From positions 2,418,001-2,482,000 of the forward strand of contig CATOTF010000002.1 of NCBI GenBank assembly GCA_951813045.1: a stretch of DNA of 64,000 nt, written 5' to 3'. Shown one piece after another: positions 1 to 9,878 of this stretch. Position 1 is the stretch's first letter; each line of letters starts with the position of its first letter. Below the pieces are notes generated by a model. It was given only the letters and a program-made list of their open reading frames with translations. It had not been told where the DNA came from and did no database searches. The position numbers were made by a program, and so were the translations under genes. Source of the stretch: an uncultured Rhizobiaceae bacterium (GTDB lineage Bacteria > Pseudomonadota > Alphaproteobacteria > Rhizobiales > Rhizobiaceae).

Positions 1-13
1 AGGCTCATCAAAA

Positions 14-889
14 CTAATTTTCGAGCTTGTCCTGCGTTTTATTGTCGAAGTCGCTGGCGTCATGGCGTTCATGAAGCTGCTGCGATAGATCGTCACCAAA
101 TGCTCTATTGACCATGCGCCCTCGTTTTACGGGTTCCCGCGCAGCAATTTCCTGAGTCCAGCGCACGACATTTTTATAACCGTCAGCTTCCAGAAATGTC
201 ATGGAATCATCGTAGATCGTGCCGGAAACAACGGCACCATACCACGGCCAGATGGCTATATCGGCGATTGTATAATCTTCACCTGAAATGAACTGATTAT
301 CGGCAAGTTGACGGTCCAGCACGTCTAACTGCCGTTTTACCTCCATGGAAAAACGGTCGATGCAATATTCAATTTTCACCGGTGCATAGGCATAAAAATG
401 GCCGAACCCGCCACCGAGATAGGGCGCGCTTCCCATCTGCCAAAACAGCCAATTCAGGCATTCCACTCGTGCGGTGGGATCGGTTGGCAAAAGCGCGTTG
501 AACTTTTCTGCCAGATACAGAAGGATCGAGCCGGATTCAAAAACTCGGGTCGGTGTGGCTGTGCTGTGATCCACAAGCGCAGGTATTTTCGAATTCGGAT
601 TAGCGTCGACAAACCCGCTACCGAATTGATCCCCTTCGCCGATATTAATCAGCCAGGCATCATATTCTGCCCCCGAATGCCCCTGCGCCAAAAGCTCCTC
701 CACCATGACGGTGACTTTGACGCCGTTCGGCGTGGCAAGGGAATAAAGTTGTAACGGATGTTTGCCGACCTGAAGGTCTTTATCGTGGGTAGAACCGGCA
801 ATGGGCCGGTTGACATTGGCAAATTTTCCGCCGTTTGGCTTGTCCCATTTCCACACTTTCGGTGGCGTATATTCTGTTCGGTCGCTCAT
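14..889 (-). CDS. yghU: YghU-type glutathione-dependent disulfide-bond oxidoreductase (GST superfamily)
   Basis: Predicted 291-aa soluble GST-superfamily protein. Known YghU/Nu-class enzymes bind two glutathiones and reduce organic disulfides or peroxides. The N-terminal extension before the thioredoxin fold, the active-site-like YSLATPNGVKV segment (about residues 70-80), the thioredoxin-fold cis-Pro region (NSKIPALVDH) followed by ESGSILLYLAEKF, and the C-terminal helical domain with ADIAIWPW are typical of YghU. I chose the ATG at 889 (MSDRTEY) rather than an upstream in-frame ATG, because GGAAAA lies just upstream and YghU proteins start this way. It lies downstream of, and in the same direction as, the MarR-like gene, with a gap of about 107 nt. 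Role inferred: thiol/redox maintenance. Confidence 0.9.
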   Translation of the reverse strand: MSDRTEYTPPKVWKWDKPNGGKFANVNRPIAGSTHDKDLQVGKHPLQLYSLATPNGVKVTVMVEELLAQGHSGAEYDAWLINIGEGDQFGSGFVDANPNSKIPALVDHSTATPTRVFESGSILLYLAEKFNALLPTDPTARVECLNWLFWQMGSAPYLGGGFGHFYAYAPVKIEYCIDRFSMEVKRQLDVLDRQLADNQFISGEDYTIADIAIWPWYGAVVSGTIYDDSMTFLEADGYKNVVRWTQEIAAREPVKRGRMVNRAFGDDLSQQLHERHDASDFDNKTQDKLEN

Positions 890-996
890 GTTGGATTTTC
901 CGTGGAGAATTTTAACTGCATTAGCCTGCCCCTCTCGCAATCGATAATGCAAGAAAATTCGTGGTGAGTTTCACAGGGTTTGGAGAACAATATTCC

Positions 997-1527
997 CTAT
1001 AGGCTCGCCGCCCCTCGCGCTGCCTGGTCATATTGCCCGCTCAATGCGCGCAGCATGGAAGCAATGTTGCTGATGTCGACCTCCTCGACCCCCATAGATT
1101 TAACGCTGGAGATTAACAGACCCTCGCGAATTGTTTTATATCGCGCGCAGGCCTCGCTCCCCTGTTTGGAAATCCTGACAGTTTTTTCCTTACCCCTTTT
1201 ACCGGTGGTAACAAGATTAAGCCCCACCAGCTTTTTTATCGCATAGGTGACCAGATGCGTGTCTTCAATGTTCAACACCACGCACAGGTCACCCAATGTC
1301 TTTTCCCGGTCACGGTGATTGGTCGAGTGCAAAACCTGAATTTCAAGTTCCGTTAGGCCGGACAGTCCGGCCGCATCCATACAGCGCATTGTCCACCGCG
1401 AAAACGCGTTGCTTGTGACGATAAGAGCGTATTCCAGTTCTGACATGGAGGGCATGGCACCGCTGGCCAGATGAGAAGATGATACGATTGGGCCAATACC
1501 TGCTTGGTCATTCTTCGTGTTTGTCAT
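997..1527 (-). CDS. MarR-like winged-helix transcriptional regulator
   Basis: A 176-aa protein with a winged-helix DNA-binding region (about residues 55-115: [41 protein letters not shown], then a basic wing [16 protein letters not shown]), as in the MarR family. It is divergently transcribed from the 5-oxoprolinase gene, and the 93-bp gap holds a perfect 20-bp palindrome, so it probably controls that gene and itself. A GTG directly precedes the ATG at 1527. I prefer the ATG because GGAG sits 7 nt upstream of it. The ligand cannot be read from the sequence; 5-oxoproline or a related lactam would fit the neighbour (inference). Confidence 0.8.
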   Translation of the reverse strand: MTNTKNDQAGIGPIVSSSHLASGAMPSMSELEYALIVTSNAFSRWTMRCMDAAGLSGLTELEIQVLHSTNHRDREKTLGDLCVVLNIEDTHLVTYAIKKLVGLNLVTTGKRGKEKTVRISKQGSEACARYKTIREGLLISSVKSMGVEEVDISNIASMLRALSGQYDQAARGAASL

Positions 1528-1569
1528 CACTCAACTCCATGTTTTCAACACCCGGCATAATACACGTTG

Positions 1570-1589
1570 ACAATTTATCGATAAATTGT
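1570..1589. promoter_or_regulatory. Perfect 20-bp palindromic operator candidate
   Basis: ACAATTTATCGATAAATTGT is a perfect palindrome in the gap between the divergent MarR-like regulator (start 1527) and the 5-oxoprolinase gene (start 1620). MarR proteins are dimers that bind such symmetric sites of about 16-20 bp. A TTGACA hexamer (1567-1572) overlaps its left edge, so bound repressor would occlude a rightward promoter. No good -10 box is evident at standard spacing. Function is inferred from symmetry and position. Confidence 0.6.
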
Positions 1590-1619
1590 TGGTGTTTGTC
1601 GAGTCATAACAACCACAAT

Positions 1620-4600
1620 ATGGATAGCACGATGTCAGATAAATGGGATTTTTGGATAGATCGCGGTGGCACATTTACAGATATCGTTGGCCGTTCTCCC
1701 AATGGCACTCTCCATCCGCACAAGCTGCTGTCCGAAAATCCCGAAGCCTATAAAGACGCGGCGATTGAAGGCATCCGCCAATTATTAGGCATTCCAACCG
1801 GTCAACAGATACCGTCACAACAGGTTGGCGCGGTGAAAATGGGAACAACCGTCGCCACAAATGCGTTGCTGGAGCGAAAGGGCGATCCAACTGCCCTGTT
1901 GATCACCAAAGGCTTTGGTGACGGATTGAAAATCGGATATCAGGCAAGGCCGGATATTTTTGCCAAGGAAATCATCAAACCGGAGCAGCTCTACAGCACG
2001 GTTATTGAAGTCGATGAACGGGTTTTGGCAGATGGGTTTGTTGAGCAGGCACCCGACCTCGACGCCATCGGGTTGGCGCTGGAGAGCGTCCGGGCTGATG
2101 GCATCGACGCCATTGCCATTGCTTTTCTCCATTCGTGGAAATACCCGGAACATGAGCAGCTGGCGGCGAGGCTCGCCCGCGAAATGGGATTTTCTCAAGT
2201 CTCCGTCAGCCATGAAGTTTCTCCCCTTGCCAAGCTCATTGGCCGTGGAGACACAACAGTGGTCGACGCTTACCTGTCACCAATCCTGGGCCGTTACGTC
2301 GAGCAGGTTCGTTCCGAACTCAAGGACGACGGAAATAACGAACAGGCCAGACCACGCCTGATGTTCATGCAATCCTCCGGCGGGTTGACTGACGCGGACC
2401 TGTTTGCCGGTAAAGACGCCATCCTCTCCGGCCCTGCCGGTGGCGTCGTTGGCGCGGTGGAAACTTCTGCATTAGCGGGTCATGAAAAAGTCATAGGTTT
2501 CGACATGGGTGGCACATCAACGGATGTCTCCCATTTCGACGGTGAGTATGAACGGGCCTTCGAAACCGAGGTCGCTGGCGTGCGCATGCGCGCACCGATG
2601 ATGCGTATTCACACGGTGGCTGCCGGTGGCGGGTCCATCCTGTTTTACGAAGACGGGCGCTTTCGCGTTGGCCCGGAATCCGCTGGTGCAAACCCCGGCC
2701 CGGCAAGTTATCGTCGTGGCGGGCCTCTCGCAGTTACTGATGCCAACGTCATGGTTGGCAAGTTGAAAGCCGAGAACTTCCCGTCCATCTTCGGACCAAA
2801 TCAGGACGAACCATTGGACGTTGACGTTGTTCGCGAAAAATTCGCCGCGCTGGCAAAACAAGTTGGCAAAAGCCAATCACCCGAAGAAGTTGCCGATGGC
2901 TTTCTGCGCATTGCCGTTGAAAACATGGCCAACGCCATCAAGAAGATTTCCGTACAGCGCGGCTATGATGTGACGGAATACGCCCTCACCTGTTTCGGCG
3001 GAGCCGGTGGTCAACACGCCTGCGCAGTGGCCGACAACCTGGGCATGGAAACGGTTATCATTCACCCGTTTTCCGGCATTCTTTCAGCCTACGGCATGGG
3101 CCTTGCGGATATCCGCGCCAGCCGTTCCCAAGCGATCATTCAACCACTCGATCAAAGCGGAATCGATACATTAAGTGGGCTTGAATCAAAACTTGAAGTC
3201 GCCGTTCGCGACGAGGTTAAGGGACAAGGTGTAAGTGATTCTGAAATAACAGTCTTTTCGCGTGTTCACCTGCGCTACGACGGTACCGATACGGCGATCG
3301 CCGTGGCGCGGGACAATGAAACGGCCATGCGTGAAACCTTTGCGGACGCACATAAAAAACAGTTCGGTTTTGTCTTCGACAAACCCCTGATCATCGAAGC
3401 ACTCGAACTGGAAGCCGTTGGCGGCGGTGCGAAGGTTGAGGAAGCCACCAGAACATTATCCAGAACACCGGTTGAACCCAATTCCAAGACCGAATTCTTC
3501 TCCAATGGTGAAGCGGTCAAGGCGGGCATCTACCGGCGCGTAAATCTCGCCCCCGGCAACCGCATCAGCGGCCCCGCCCTCATAATCGAAGATCACCAGA
3601 CCATCGTTGTGGAACCGGGCTGGGATGCCAATATCAACGCCCTCGACCACGTTATCCTGAGCCGTGTTGAAGCGATGCAACGTGAAGCAGTGATTGGTGC
3701 AAGCGCCGAAGCCGACCCAATCCTTCTGGAAGTTTTCAACAATCTGTTCATGTCAATCGCAGAACAGATGGGCGTCACACTTCAAAACACGGCTTATTCC
3801 GTCAACATCAAAGAGCGACTCGATTTCTCCTGCGCCATCTTCAATGCGGAAGGTCAACTGGTCGCCAACGCACCACACATGCCGGTCCATCTGGGGTCCA
3901 TGGACCGCTCTGTTGAAACTATCATCGAGTTGAACAAAGGCACGATGAAGCCGGGGGACGTTTATGTGCTGAACGCCCCTTATAATGGCGGCACGCACCT
4001 GCCGGACATCACGGTTGTGACGCCCGTTTTCAACGGCGATGATATCCAATTCTACGTCGCATCCCGTGGCCATCACGCCGACGTTGGCGGCATGGCTCCC
4101 GGCTCGGCCACGCCTCTCGCCACCCACGTGGAAGAAGAGGGCGTATTGATCGACAATTTCAAAATGGTTGATCAGGGCCACCTGCGCCAGGACGAATTAA
4201 TGGTATTACTATCAAGCGGCAAATACCCCTGCCGCAATCCGGGACAAAATATGGCGGACCTGCGCGCGCAGGTTGCCGCTAATGAAAAAGGTGTCGCCGA
4301 ATTACGCAAAATGGTCACCCATTTCGGCCAGGATGTCGTCGACGCCTATATGTTGCATGTGCAGGACAACGCCGAAGAAAGCGTGCGCCGTGTCATCGAC
4401 CGGATATCCGATTGTGAAGCGGTCTTCCCGACCGATACCGGCCAGCAGATCAAGGTGAAAATCACAGTCGATCGCGACAAGCGAGAAGCAACTGTCGATT
4501 TCACCGGAACATCCAATGTCGAAAAGAATAATTTCAACGCGCCGCAACCGGTCACCCGTGCTGCTGTCCTTTACGTTTTCCGCATCATGGTGGAAGCCAA

Positions 4601-5249
4601 TATCCCCATGAATGCGGGCTGTCTCAAGCCCATCAACATCATCATCCCGGACGGGTGCATGTTGACCCCCAAATATCCGGCAGCCGTGATCGCGGGTAAC
4701 ACGGAAACCAGTCAGCATGTTACCAACTGCCTGCTTATGGCCCTTGGCGCCATGGCCAATGGCCCTGGCACGATGAACAATCTGACCTATGGCAACAACC
4801 GTTATCAGAATTACGAAACCGTCTGCGGCGGATCACCAGCCGGTGTCGACAACAGCGGAAGGGCATTCGCGGGCACCAGCGGTGTTCATGTCCACATGAC
4901 CAATACGAGAATGACCGACCCCGAAATCCTCGAAATGCGTTATCCGGTGGTGCTCGAAGAATTCTCCATCCGTAAAGGTTCAGGGGGCCGTGGCGCCTAC
5001 AACGGCGGCGACGCCACAACCCGGCGCATGCGGTTTCTCGAAGACATGACCTGCGCCATAATCGGCTCCAGCCGTCACAACCCGCCCAAAGGCATTGCGG
5101 GCGGCGGTGACGGCGAATGCGGAAAAACCGAAATCCGCCGGCTGTCAGGAGAAATCGAACTGCTCAAACACGCAGATCAAACCGAAGTAAAAGCTGGAGA
5201 AGCTGTAATCCTCAACACACCGGCACCGGGAGGGTATGGGAAAGCCTAG
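1620..5249 (+). CDS. Fused 5-oxoprolinase / hydantoinase (HyuA-HyuB)
   Basis: A 1209-aa cytosolic protein combining hydantoinase/oxoprolinase A (about residues 1-690) and B (about 700-1209) in one chain, as in eukaryotic-type 5-oxoprolinase. That enzyme hydrolyses 5-oxo-L-proline to glutamate with ATP. The N-terminal ATPase-like motif [23 protein letters not shown], the HTVAAGGGS segment and the B-half landmarks ([41 protein letters not shown]) are all present. The start is ATG 1620 or ATG 1632, with no strong Shine-Dalgarno for either. An alternative role is N-methylhydantoinase or acetophenone carboxylase-like, but the one-chain arrangement and the [19 protein letters not shown] segment favour oxoprolinase. 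The divergent MarR-like gene is the likely regulator. Confidence 0.85.
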   Translation: MDSTMSDKWDFWIDRGGTFTDIVGRSPNGTLHPHKLLSENPEAYKDAAIEGIRQLLGIPTGQQIPSQQVGAVKMGTTVATNALLERKGDPTALLITKGFGDGLKIGYQARPDIFAKEIIKPEQLYSTVIEVDERVLADGFVEQAPDLDAIGLALESVRADGIDAIAIAFLHSWKYPEHEQLAARLAREMGFSQVSVSHEVSPLAKLIGRGDTTVVDAYLSPILGRYVEQVRSELKDDGNNEQARPRLMFMQSSGGLTDADLFAGKDAILSGPAGGVVGAVETSALAGHEKVIGFDMGGTSTDVSHFDGEYERAFETEVAGVRMRAPMMRIHTVAAGGGSILFYEDGRFRVGPESAGANPGPASYRRGGPLAVTDANVMVGKLKAENFPSIFGPNQDEPLDVDVVREKFAALAKQVGKSQSPEEVADGFLRIAVENMANAIKKISVQRGYDVTEYALTCFGGAGGQHACAVADNLGMETVIIHPFSGILSAYGMGLADIRASRSQAIIQPLDQSGIDTLSGLESKLEVAVRDEVKGQGVSDSEITVFSRVHLRYDGTDTAIAVARDNETAMRETFADAHKKQFGFVFDKPLIIEALELEAVGGGAKVEEATRTLSRTPVEPNSKTEFFSNGEAVKAGIYRRVNLAPGNRISGPALIIEDHQTIVVEPGWDANINALDHVILSRVEAMQREAVIGASAEADPILLEVFNNLFMSIAEQMGVTLQNTAYSVNIKERLDFSCAIFNAEGQLVANAPHMPVHLGSMDRSVETIIELNKGTMKPGDVYVLNAPYNGGTHLPDITVVTPVFNGDDIQFYVASRGHHADVGGMAPGSATPLATHVEEEGVLIDNFKMVDQGHLRQDELMVLLSSGKYPCRNPGQNMADLRAQVAANEKGVAELRKMVTHFGQDVVDAYMLHVQDNAEESVRRVIDRISDCEAVFPTDTGQQIKVKITVDRDKREATVDFTGTSNVEKNNFNAPQPVTRAAVLYVFRIMVEANIPMNAGCLKPINIIIPDGCMLTPKYPAAVIAGNTETSQHVTNCLLMALGAMANGPGTMNNLTYGNNRYQNYETVCGGSPAGVDNSGRAFAGTSGVHVHMTNTRMTDPEILEMRYPVVLEEFSIRKGSGGRGAYNGGDATTRRMRFLEDMTCAIIGSSRHNPPKGIAGGGDGECGKTEIRRLSGEIELLKHADQTEVKAGEAVILNTPAPGGYGKA

Positions 5250-5419
5250 CTTTCCTCAGCCATTTCGAGCTTTACATTTCTTTACACTACAGACGAACGC
5301 CGGAAACGGTGACTTCCTAGATTGTGATTGTGGCGGGGCGCTTCCTCCCTCTCGAAAGAGAACAGCGTCCCACCCGGCTTCAAACCGAAGCTGATAATTA
5401 CAACCCAAGGAGCCTCACA

Positions 5420-6097
5420 ATGTCTCAGGATACAAATACTTCCAACAAAGCTGATAGCGCCGCCCGTGACGGTAAAGTTAAACTGACAGCGATCATCGCA
5501 GCCACCACAATGTTGATCGGTGCCTCTTTTGGTGTTCAGGCTGTTGCTGACAGCAAGGTCTATCAGCACGCTAAACTCTACGTCACCGAAGGCGGGTTCA
5601 GCAATTCAGCATCAACAACCCATGAAAACCCGTTTGTGCAGCAAGCCGGTTGGGGTGGGGATAAACACCGTTCATGGGGTCGCGGAAAACACCGTGGCTG
5701 GGGTGGCAAGCATTTTTCGGAAATGAGCGACGCTGACATAGAAAAACGCGTTACCCGCGTTGTGAAACATGTCTCCATTGAAATCGAAGCGACGCCGGAA
5801 CAGGAGCAAAAGATCACCACTCTTGTCACCGCGCTTGCTAAAGACATGCGCCCCTTGCGCGAAGATTTCCGCGCTGCCGGTAAAGAAATGCATAAACTGC
5901 TGATCGCCGACACCATCAACAGGGAGGCGATCGAGAAAATCCGCACCGAGCGTTTGGCGGAAGCTGACCGTATCAGCAAGGAGGTTACCACCGCCATTGC
6001 CGATGTTGCGGAAGTCCTGACCCTTGAGCAACGCAAGATCTTGCAGGAACGCATTGAACAGTTCCGCGGCATGCGTCGTCACTGGCGCCGCGGATAA
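5420..6097 (+). CDS. CpxP/Spy-like periplasmic heavy-metal-resistance/stress sensor protein
   Basis: A 225-aa protein with a charged N-terminus, one hydrophobic segment (about residues 22-43) and a mostly helical exported domain. An LTxxQ-type motif (L200-T201-L-E-Q204) and an earlier ATPEQEQKI segment match the CpxP/Spy/Zra family, whose members buffer misfolded proteins or metals and damp a cognate histidine kinase. A His/Trp/Gly/Lys-rich stretch at residues 78-99, with repeated WG and KH units, could bind metal (inference). The ATG at 5420 has an AAGGAG site 8 nt upstream. It is the first gene of an operon with a response regulator (20 nt away) and kinase, which supports a sensor-accessory role. 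Confidence 0.75.
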   Translation: MSQDTNTSNKADSAARDGKVKLTAIIAATTMLIGASFGVQAVADSKVYQHAKLYVTEGGFSNSASTTHENPFVQQAGWGGDKHRSWGRGKHRGWGGKHFSEMSDADIEKRVTRVVKHVSIEIEATPEQEQKITTLVTALAKDMRPLREDFRAAGKEMHKLLIADTINREAIEKIRTERLAEADRISKEVTTAIADVAEVLTLEQRKILQERIEQFRGMRRHWRRG

Positions 6098-6117
6098 TCT
6101 AAAGGTAGGATTCTTCA

Positions 6118-6804
6118 ATGGCTGATAAGATTCTCCTTGTTGAAGATGATAACCGCCTCGCCGGGATGGTCAGTGACTATCTCGGCGAGAACGGTTTTAA
6201 CGTCACTCATGCTGAAAATGGTGTAAGCGCCATTGATCTACAAACCTCCACCGGTTTCGACGCCATCATCCTTGACCTCATGTTGCCCGATATCGATGGG
6301 CTTGAAGTCTGTCGCACGATCAAAGCGCATGAATCCGTGCCCGTCATCATGCTGACTGCCAAAGGCGACCCGATGGACCGGATTATCGGGTTGGAAATAG
6401 GGGCTGACGATTACCTGCCAAAACCGTTTGAGCCACGAGAACTTTTAGCGCGGCTTCGAGCCATAATGCGCCGGGGCCAACCGGTAAAAAATGGTCAGGC
6501 ACTAAAATTCGGACGCCTCGAGATCGATGTGGATGCCATGTGTGCCTCACTGGCCGGAAAAACCTGTGACCTGACCAGCCATCAATTTAATCTCCTGCAT
6601 ATTATGGCAAAATCAGCAGGTCGCGTTCTCTCCAGAGATTTCCTGATGGACGGCCTTAAGGGTGTTGATCTTGAAGCCTTCGACCGCTCAATTGATGTTC
6701 ACATATCCCGCATCCGATCACAAATAGAAGATGACCCGAAGAACCCAAAACGGATAATAACGTTACGCGGTGCAGGTTATGTCTTTGCCAAACAGCAAGA
6801 CTGA
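6118..6804 (+). CDS. OmpR/CpxR-family response regulator
   Basis: A 228-aa two-domain regulator. The receiver domain (about 1-118) has the acidic pair E9-D10-D11, phospho-acceptor D53 in ILDLMLPDIDGLEV, the T in MLTAKGD and the K in LPKPFEP. The C-terminal winged helix (about 130-226) has SHQFNLLHIMAKSAGRVLSRDFL and the recognition-helix region FDRSIDVHISRIRSQIEDDPKNP, typical of OmpR. It lies between the CpxP-like gene and the kinase, ending 5 nt before the kinase start, so it is the kinase's partner. It probably autoregulates the operon; no operator could be identified by eye. Confidence 0.92.
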   Translation: MADKILLVEDDNRLAGMVSDYLGENGFNVTHAENGVSAIDLQTSTGFDAIILDLMLPDIDGLEVCRTIKAHESVPVIMLTAKGDPMDRIIGLEIGADDYLPKPFEPRELLARLRAIMRRGQPVKNGQALKFGRLEIDVDAMCASLAGKTCDLTSHQFNLLHIMAKSAGRVLSRDFLMDGLKGVDLEAFDRSIDVHISRIRSQIEDDPKNPKRIITLRGAGYVFAKQQD

Positions 6805-6809
6805 AGACG

Positions 6810-8078
6810 ATGATCAAACGCCGCCTCCACCTGCAAATCTACGCAACAATTATCTTCAGCCTGCTTGCGGTTGTCATTGTTGTGGGTGCCATATTCGCGA
6901 CAGTGCGCGAAGGTGCGTTTGATTTCGACGACCAAATTCTTGGTTTTACCGGCCGATTAGCCTGGATGGCCCTGCCCCCCGCCGATGCACCAAACCGGGT
7001 ACAACAGGAAGCCATCAGCCGGTTGGGCAAAGAGTTTCGGGTGGACATCAATCTTTTTGATTCAAACAGAAGGCTCATCGCCACCCACGGCCGATTCGTC
7101 GGCCCACCCGACTTTGATGAAGACGAAAGCGGTTGGCAACACCATGGTGACGGCCCTGCATGGGCCCTGCGCCTGCCGGATAAAAGGTGGTTATCTGTCA
7201 ACCTGAAACGCCAGAAAAGGCGCCGCCCCCTTTTCGCAATACTTTTCGTTCTTGCCGGCATAACGTTCGCCATAGGCTTGGCATCTTATCCATTTGTACG
7301 CAGATTGACGGGACGGTTGGAAAGACTGCGATCCGGTGTCGAACTCATTGGCGAAGGCAATTTGAGTGCCAGAGTAAAAGTTGAAGGCAAAGACGAGATC
7401 GCGAGTCTGGCAACCAGCTTCAACAGTTCCGCTGAAAAAATCGAACGGCTGGTTCACTCGAATAAACAGTTGCTCGCCAACGCCTCACACGAATTGCGCA
7501 CCCCCCTTGCCCGCATTCGCCTTGGCGTGGAAATGCTAAAGAAAAAGCCGGACGCAAAACGCCAAACGGCGCTGGAAAGTGACATTAGTGAACTCGATCA
7601 GCTGATCGACGAAATCCTGTTGATGAGCCGATTGGACCTGAACTCCAAACCGTCCATGAATGAAACCATCGACCTGCTGGCCTTGGCCGCAGAAGAAGCG
7701 TCTCGCTACGATGATTGTGACGTTTCCGGCGATCTGTGCGAAATTCAGGGGAACAGTAAACTGATACGCCGTGCCCTGCGAAACCTGATCGACAACGGAT
7801 TCAAACATGGTGCTGCGCCTGTAACCGTCGAAACCCAAACAACCCCGCAGGAGGTTCAGATCTGCGTGACGGATCACGGTTCAGGAATAGCGCCGGATCA
7901 GTTTGAAAACGTATTCCAACCGTTTTACCGTGCACCGGGCAAACAAAATGTGGAAGGTTACGGCCTTGGTTTGGCACTGGTGAAACAAATTACCGAAGCA
8001 CACGATGGGCAAGTCGAGATCGTCAGGTCCGGAGCAGACGGGACTAAAATCATGCTAACGTTTCCAAAGCTTGACTAA
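6810..8078 (+). CDS. Sensor histidine kinase (CpxA/EnvZ-like)
   Basis: A 422-aa inner-membrane kinase. TM1 is about residues 10-32, then a periplasmic sensor loop of roughly 110 residues containing a short His/acidic stretch (DEDESGWQHHGDG), TM2 about 142-163, and HAMP. The HisKA domain carries the phospho-acceptor H227 in NASHELRTPLARIR. The HATPase domain has the N box (RRALRNLIDNGFKHG), G1 (DHGSGIAPD) and G2 (GYGLGLALVKQI). It sits 5 nt after its response regulator and runs into the extensin-like gene. The CpxP-like protein upstream suggests envelope or metal stress as the signal (inference). Confidence 0.92.
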   Translation: MIKRRLHLQIYATIIFSLLAVVIVVGAIFATVREGAFDFDDQILGFTGRLAWMALPPADAPNRVQQEAISRLGKEFRVDINLFDSNRRLIATHGRFVGPPDFDEDESGWQHHGDGPAWALRLPDKRWLSVNLKRQKRRRPLFAILFVLAGITFAIGLASYPFVRRLTGRLERLRSGVELIGEGNLSARVKVEGKDEIASLATSFNSSAEKIERLVHSNKQLLANASHELRTPLARIRLGVEMLKKKPDAKRQTALESDISELDQLIDEILLMSRLDLNSKPSMNETIDLLALAAEEASRYDDCDVSGDLCEIQGNSKLIRRALRNLIDNGFKHGAAPVTVETQTTPQEVQICVTDHGSGIAPDQFENVFQPFYRAPGKQNVEGYGLGLALVKQITEAHDGQVEIVRSGADGTKIMLTFPKLD

Positions 8079-8084
8079 GGTAAT

Positions 8085-8891
8085 TTGGAAAGGGCGCAGT
8101 TTTTGTTCATTCGGCTGATTATCGCGATTCTGATCTCCGGATTGTCCTCTTCCGTCGCCTCGAAAGAAGTCGCTGCAGGCCCTGTGGAGCGTGAGTTAAG
8201 ACTAAGAGCCGCCGACGTTACCATTCCCGTTCAAAGACCTGTGGACAAACGCGAATTCCCTTCCCTTCCAAAGCTCAAAAAAGCGGAAACTTCCGCCCCC
8301 GAAATTACTGTTGAAACGCCGCAACCGGCGTTTGACGAAGCCTGCTTCGTAAAATTGTCGAAAACCGCGTTTGTAAGCCGCGCTTCTCCTCCGATTTCGA
8401 AAGATCCACAATGCGTCATCCCGTCACCGGTTATCCTGCATAGGACATTGGGCGGCCGATCTGTGAAATTCACAGATGGGCTTTTGCTGGACTGTAATTT
8501 CGCCCGGCAGTACGCAGGTTTTTCATCAACCACGCTCCAGAAACTCGCCAAAAAGCATCTCAACGCGGGGGTAACAGAGCTGCACTCGGGCCAGGGTTTC
8601 GTGTGCAGACGCCGCAACAACCGGTCAACCGGCAAACTTTCCGAACACGCTTTTGGCAATGCGCTCGACCTGCTGGGTTTCAAATTTAACGACGGAAGTT
8701 CACTCAATATTCGAAAGGCGGTTGACATGCCTGCCCGACAAGCGGATTTCTTCAATTCACTGCGTGAAGCATCCTGCGGCGCATTCACAACGGTGCTTGG
8801 TCCCGGTTCAAACCCTGCCCACGCGACACATCTACACCTCGACCTGGGGCGGTCGAAGGAAAACCCAAATCCCTATCGTATCTGTGAATGA
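8085..8891 (+). CDS. Extensin-like family exported protein (likely peptidoglycan-associated)
   Basis: A 268-aa protein with an N-terminal hydrophobic signal (FIRLIIAILISGLSSSVAS) and a C-terminal extensin-like domain (about 105-268). That domain contains the paired Cys residues and the SEHAFGNALDL ... ATHLHLDLG motifs that resemble the zinc-binding folds of D-Ala-D-Ala carboxypeptidases/LAS peptidases. The start is inferred as TTG 8085, preceded by TAAGG that overlaps the kinase stop; there is no suitable in-frame ATG before the signal sequence. Tight coupling to the kinase suggests a cell-envelope effector of the same stress system. Catalytic activity is not established for the family. Confidence 0.75.
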   Translation: MERAQFLFIRLIIAILISGLSSSVASKEVAAGPVERELRLRAADVTIPVQRPVDKREFPSLPKLKKAETSAPEITVETPQPAFDEACFVKLSKTAFVSRASPPISKDPQCVIPSPVILHRTLGGRSVKFTDGLLLDCNFARQYAGFSSTTLQKLAKKHLNAGVTELHSGQGFVCRRRNNRSTGKLSEHAFGNALDLLGFKFNDGSSLNIRKAVDMPARQADFFNSLREASCGAFTTVLGPGSNPAHATHLHLDLGRSKENPNPYRICE

Positions 8892-8958
8892 GCAAGTTTC
8901 GGGTGGCTATATCACCGCTTGTCATGCACCTATGCGAACTACGTTTCCACGGGGTTTC

Positions 8959-9861
8959 ATGATGTCAGAACACCGCCTATCAGCCCAGACTTGGGTTCTC
9001 ATCATTTCCCTTGGCACAATTTGGGGGGCATCCTTCCTGTTTGCCCGCATCGCAGTGCTGGAAATGCCGCCGATGACGCTTGTCTTTGCCCGTGTTGCTA
9101 TCGCGGCGATTGCGTTGAACCTGTTTCTTGTGTTCCGGGCAAACGGCTATCAACATTCCCGCGCCATGTGGCTGAATTTTGCAGGAATGGGAATTCTCAA
9201 CAATATCATCCCGTTCGGGCTTATCTTCTACGGGCAGACTGAGATTGGCGCAGGCCTTGCGGCAATCATCAATGCCATGACACCGATCTGGACAATCATC
9301 ATCGCAAATTTTGCGACGAGCGATGAACGGTTCTCCAGAAATAAGCTCATAGGTATCGTTTTGGGATTCACCGGGGTAGCCGTCCTGATCGGTTCGTCTG
9401 CACTATCAGGGTTTGGCGCATCGACCTGGGGACAAATCGCCGTCTTTGGCGCAACAATCTCCTATGGATTTGCCGGCGTGTTCGGCAGACGGTTCGCAAA
9501 CGTACCACCAATGGAGACTGCGCGAGGTCAATTGACTATGTCCACGCTCATCATTCTCCCGCTCGTCCTGCTGATTGATCACCCGTGGTCCTTACCCATG
9601 CCCTCAACTTGGGCCATCGCCTCGGTAATTGCACTTGCTGTGGTCTGCACCGCCTATGCCTACATTTTATTCTTCCGGATTCTGGCAACTGCTGGAGCGG
9701 TGAATGTTTCGCTCGTCACTTTCCTCGTCCCCCCATCGGCAATTGTATTGGGCATAGTTGTGCTCGGTGAACAATTGCAATTGAGGCAGATCATAGGAAT
9801 GGTGATCATCATGGCGGGTTTGATTGTGGTCGATGGTCGGCTATTGAGTTCCAACCGGTAA
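8959..9861 (+). CDS. EamA/DMT-family transporter
   Basis: A 300-aa integral membrane protein with about ten hydrophobic segments in two EamA repeats (first repeat begins LIISLGTIWGASFLFARIAV, second WGQIAVFGATISYGFAGVF). DMT-family proteins export amino acids or other metabolites. The start is ATG 8959 or the adjacent ATG 8962. A longer version from ATG 8932 is possible but adds a non-hydrophobic tail. Only 17 nt separate it from the amidase gene downstream, so the two are probably cotranscribed; the substrate could be an amidase product (inference). Confidence 0.85.
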   Translation: MMSEHRLSAQTWVLIISLGTIWGASFLFARIAVLEMPPMTLVFARVAIAAIALNLFLVFRANGYQHSRAMWLNFAGMGILNNIIPFGLIFYGQTEIGAGLAAIINAMTPIWTIIIANFATSDERFSRNKLIGIVLGFTGVAVLIGSSALSGFGASTWGQIAVFGATISYGFAGVFGRRFANVPPMETARGQLTMSTLIILPLVLLIDHPWSLPMPSTWAIASVIALAVVCTAYAYILFFRILATAGAVNVSLVTFLVPPSAIVLGIVVLGEQLQLRQIIGMVIIMAGLIVVDGRLLSSNR

Positions 9862-9878
9862 GTTAGAGATCAGAATAA

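Noticed and set aside
398-754. Plus-strand ORF of 118 codons inside the YghU gene
   Set aside because: It is the complementary strand of a well-supported gene, has no ribosome-binding site and resembles no known protein.
5578-6118. Long minus-strand ORFs across the CpxP-like gene
   Set aside because: They are antisense to a gene with strong start signals and operon context; their Ser/Arg-rich composition is typical of shadow frames.
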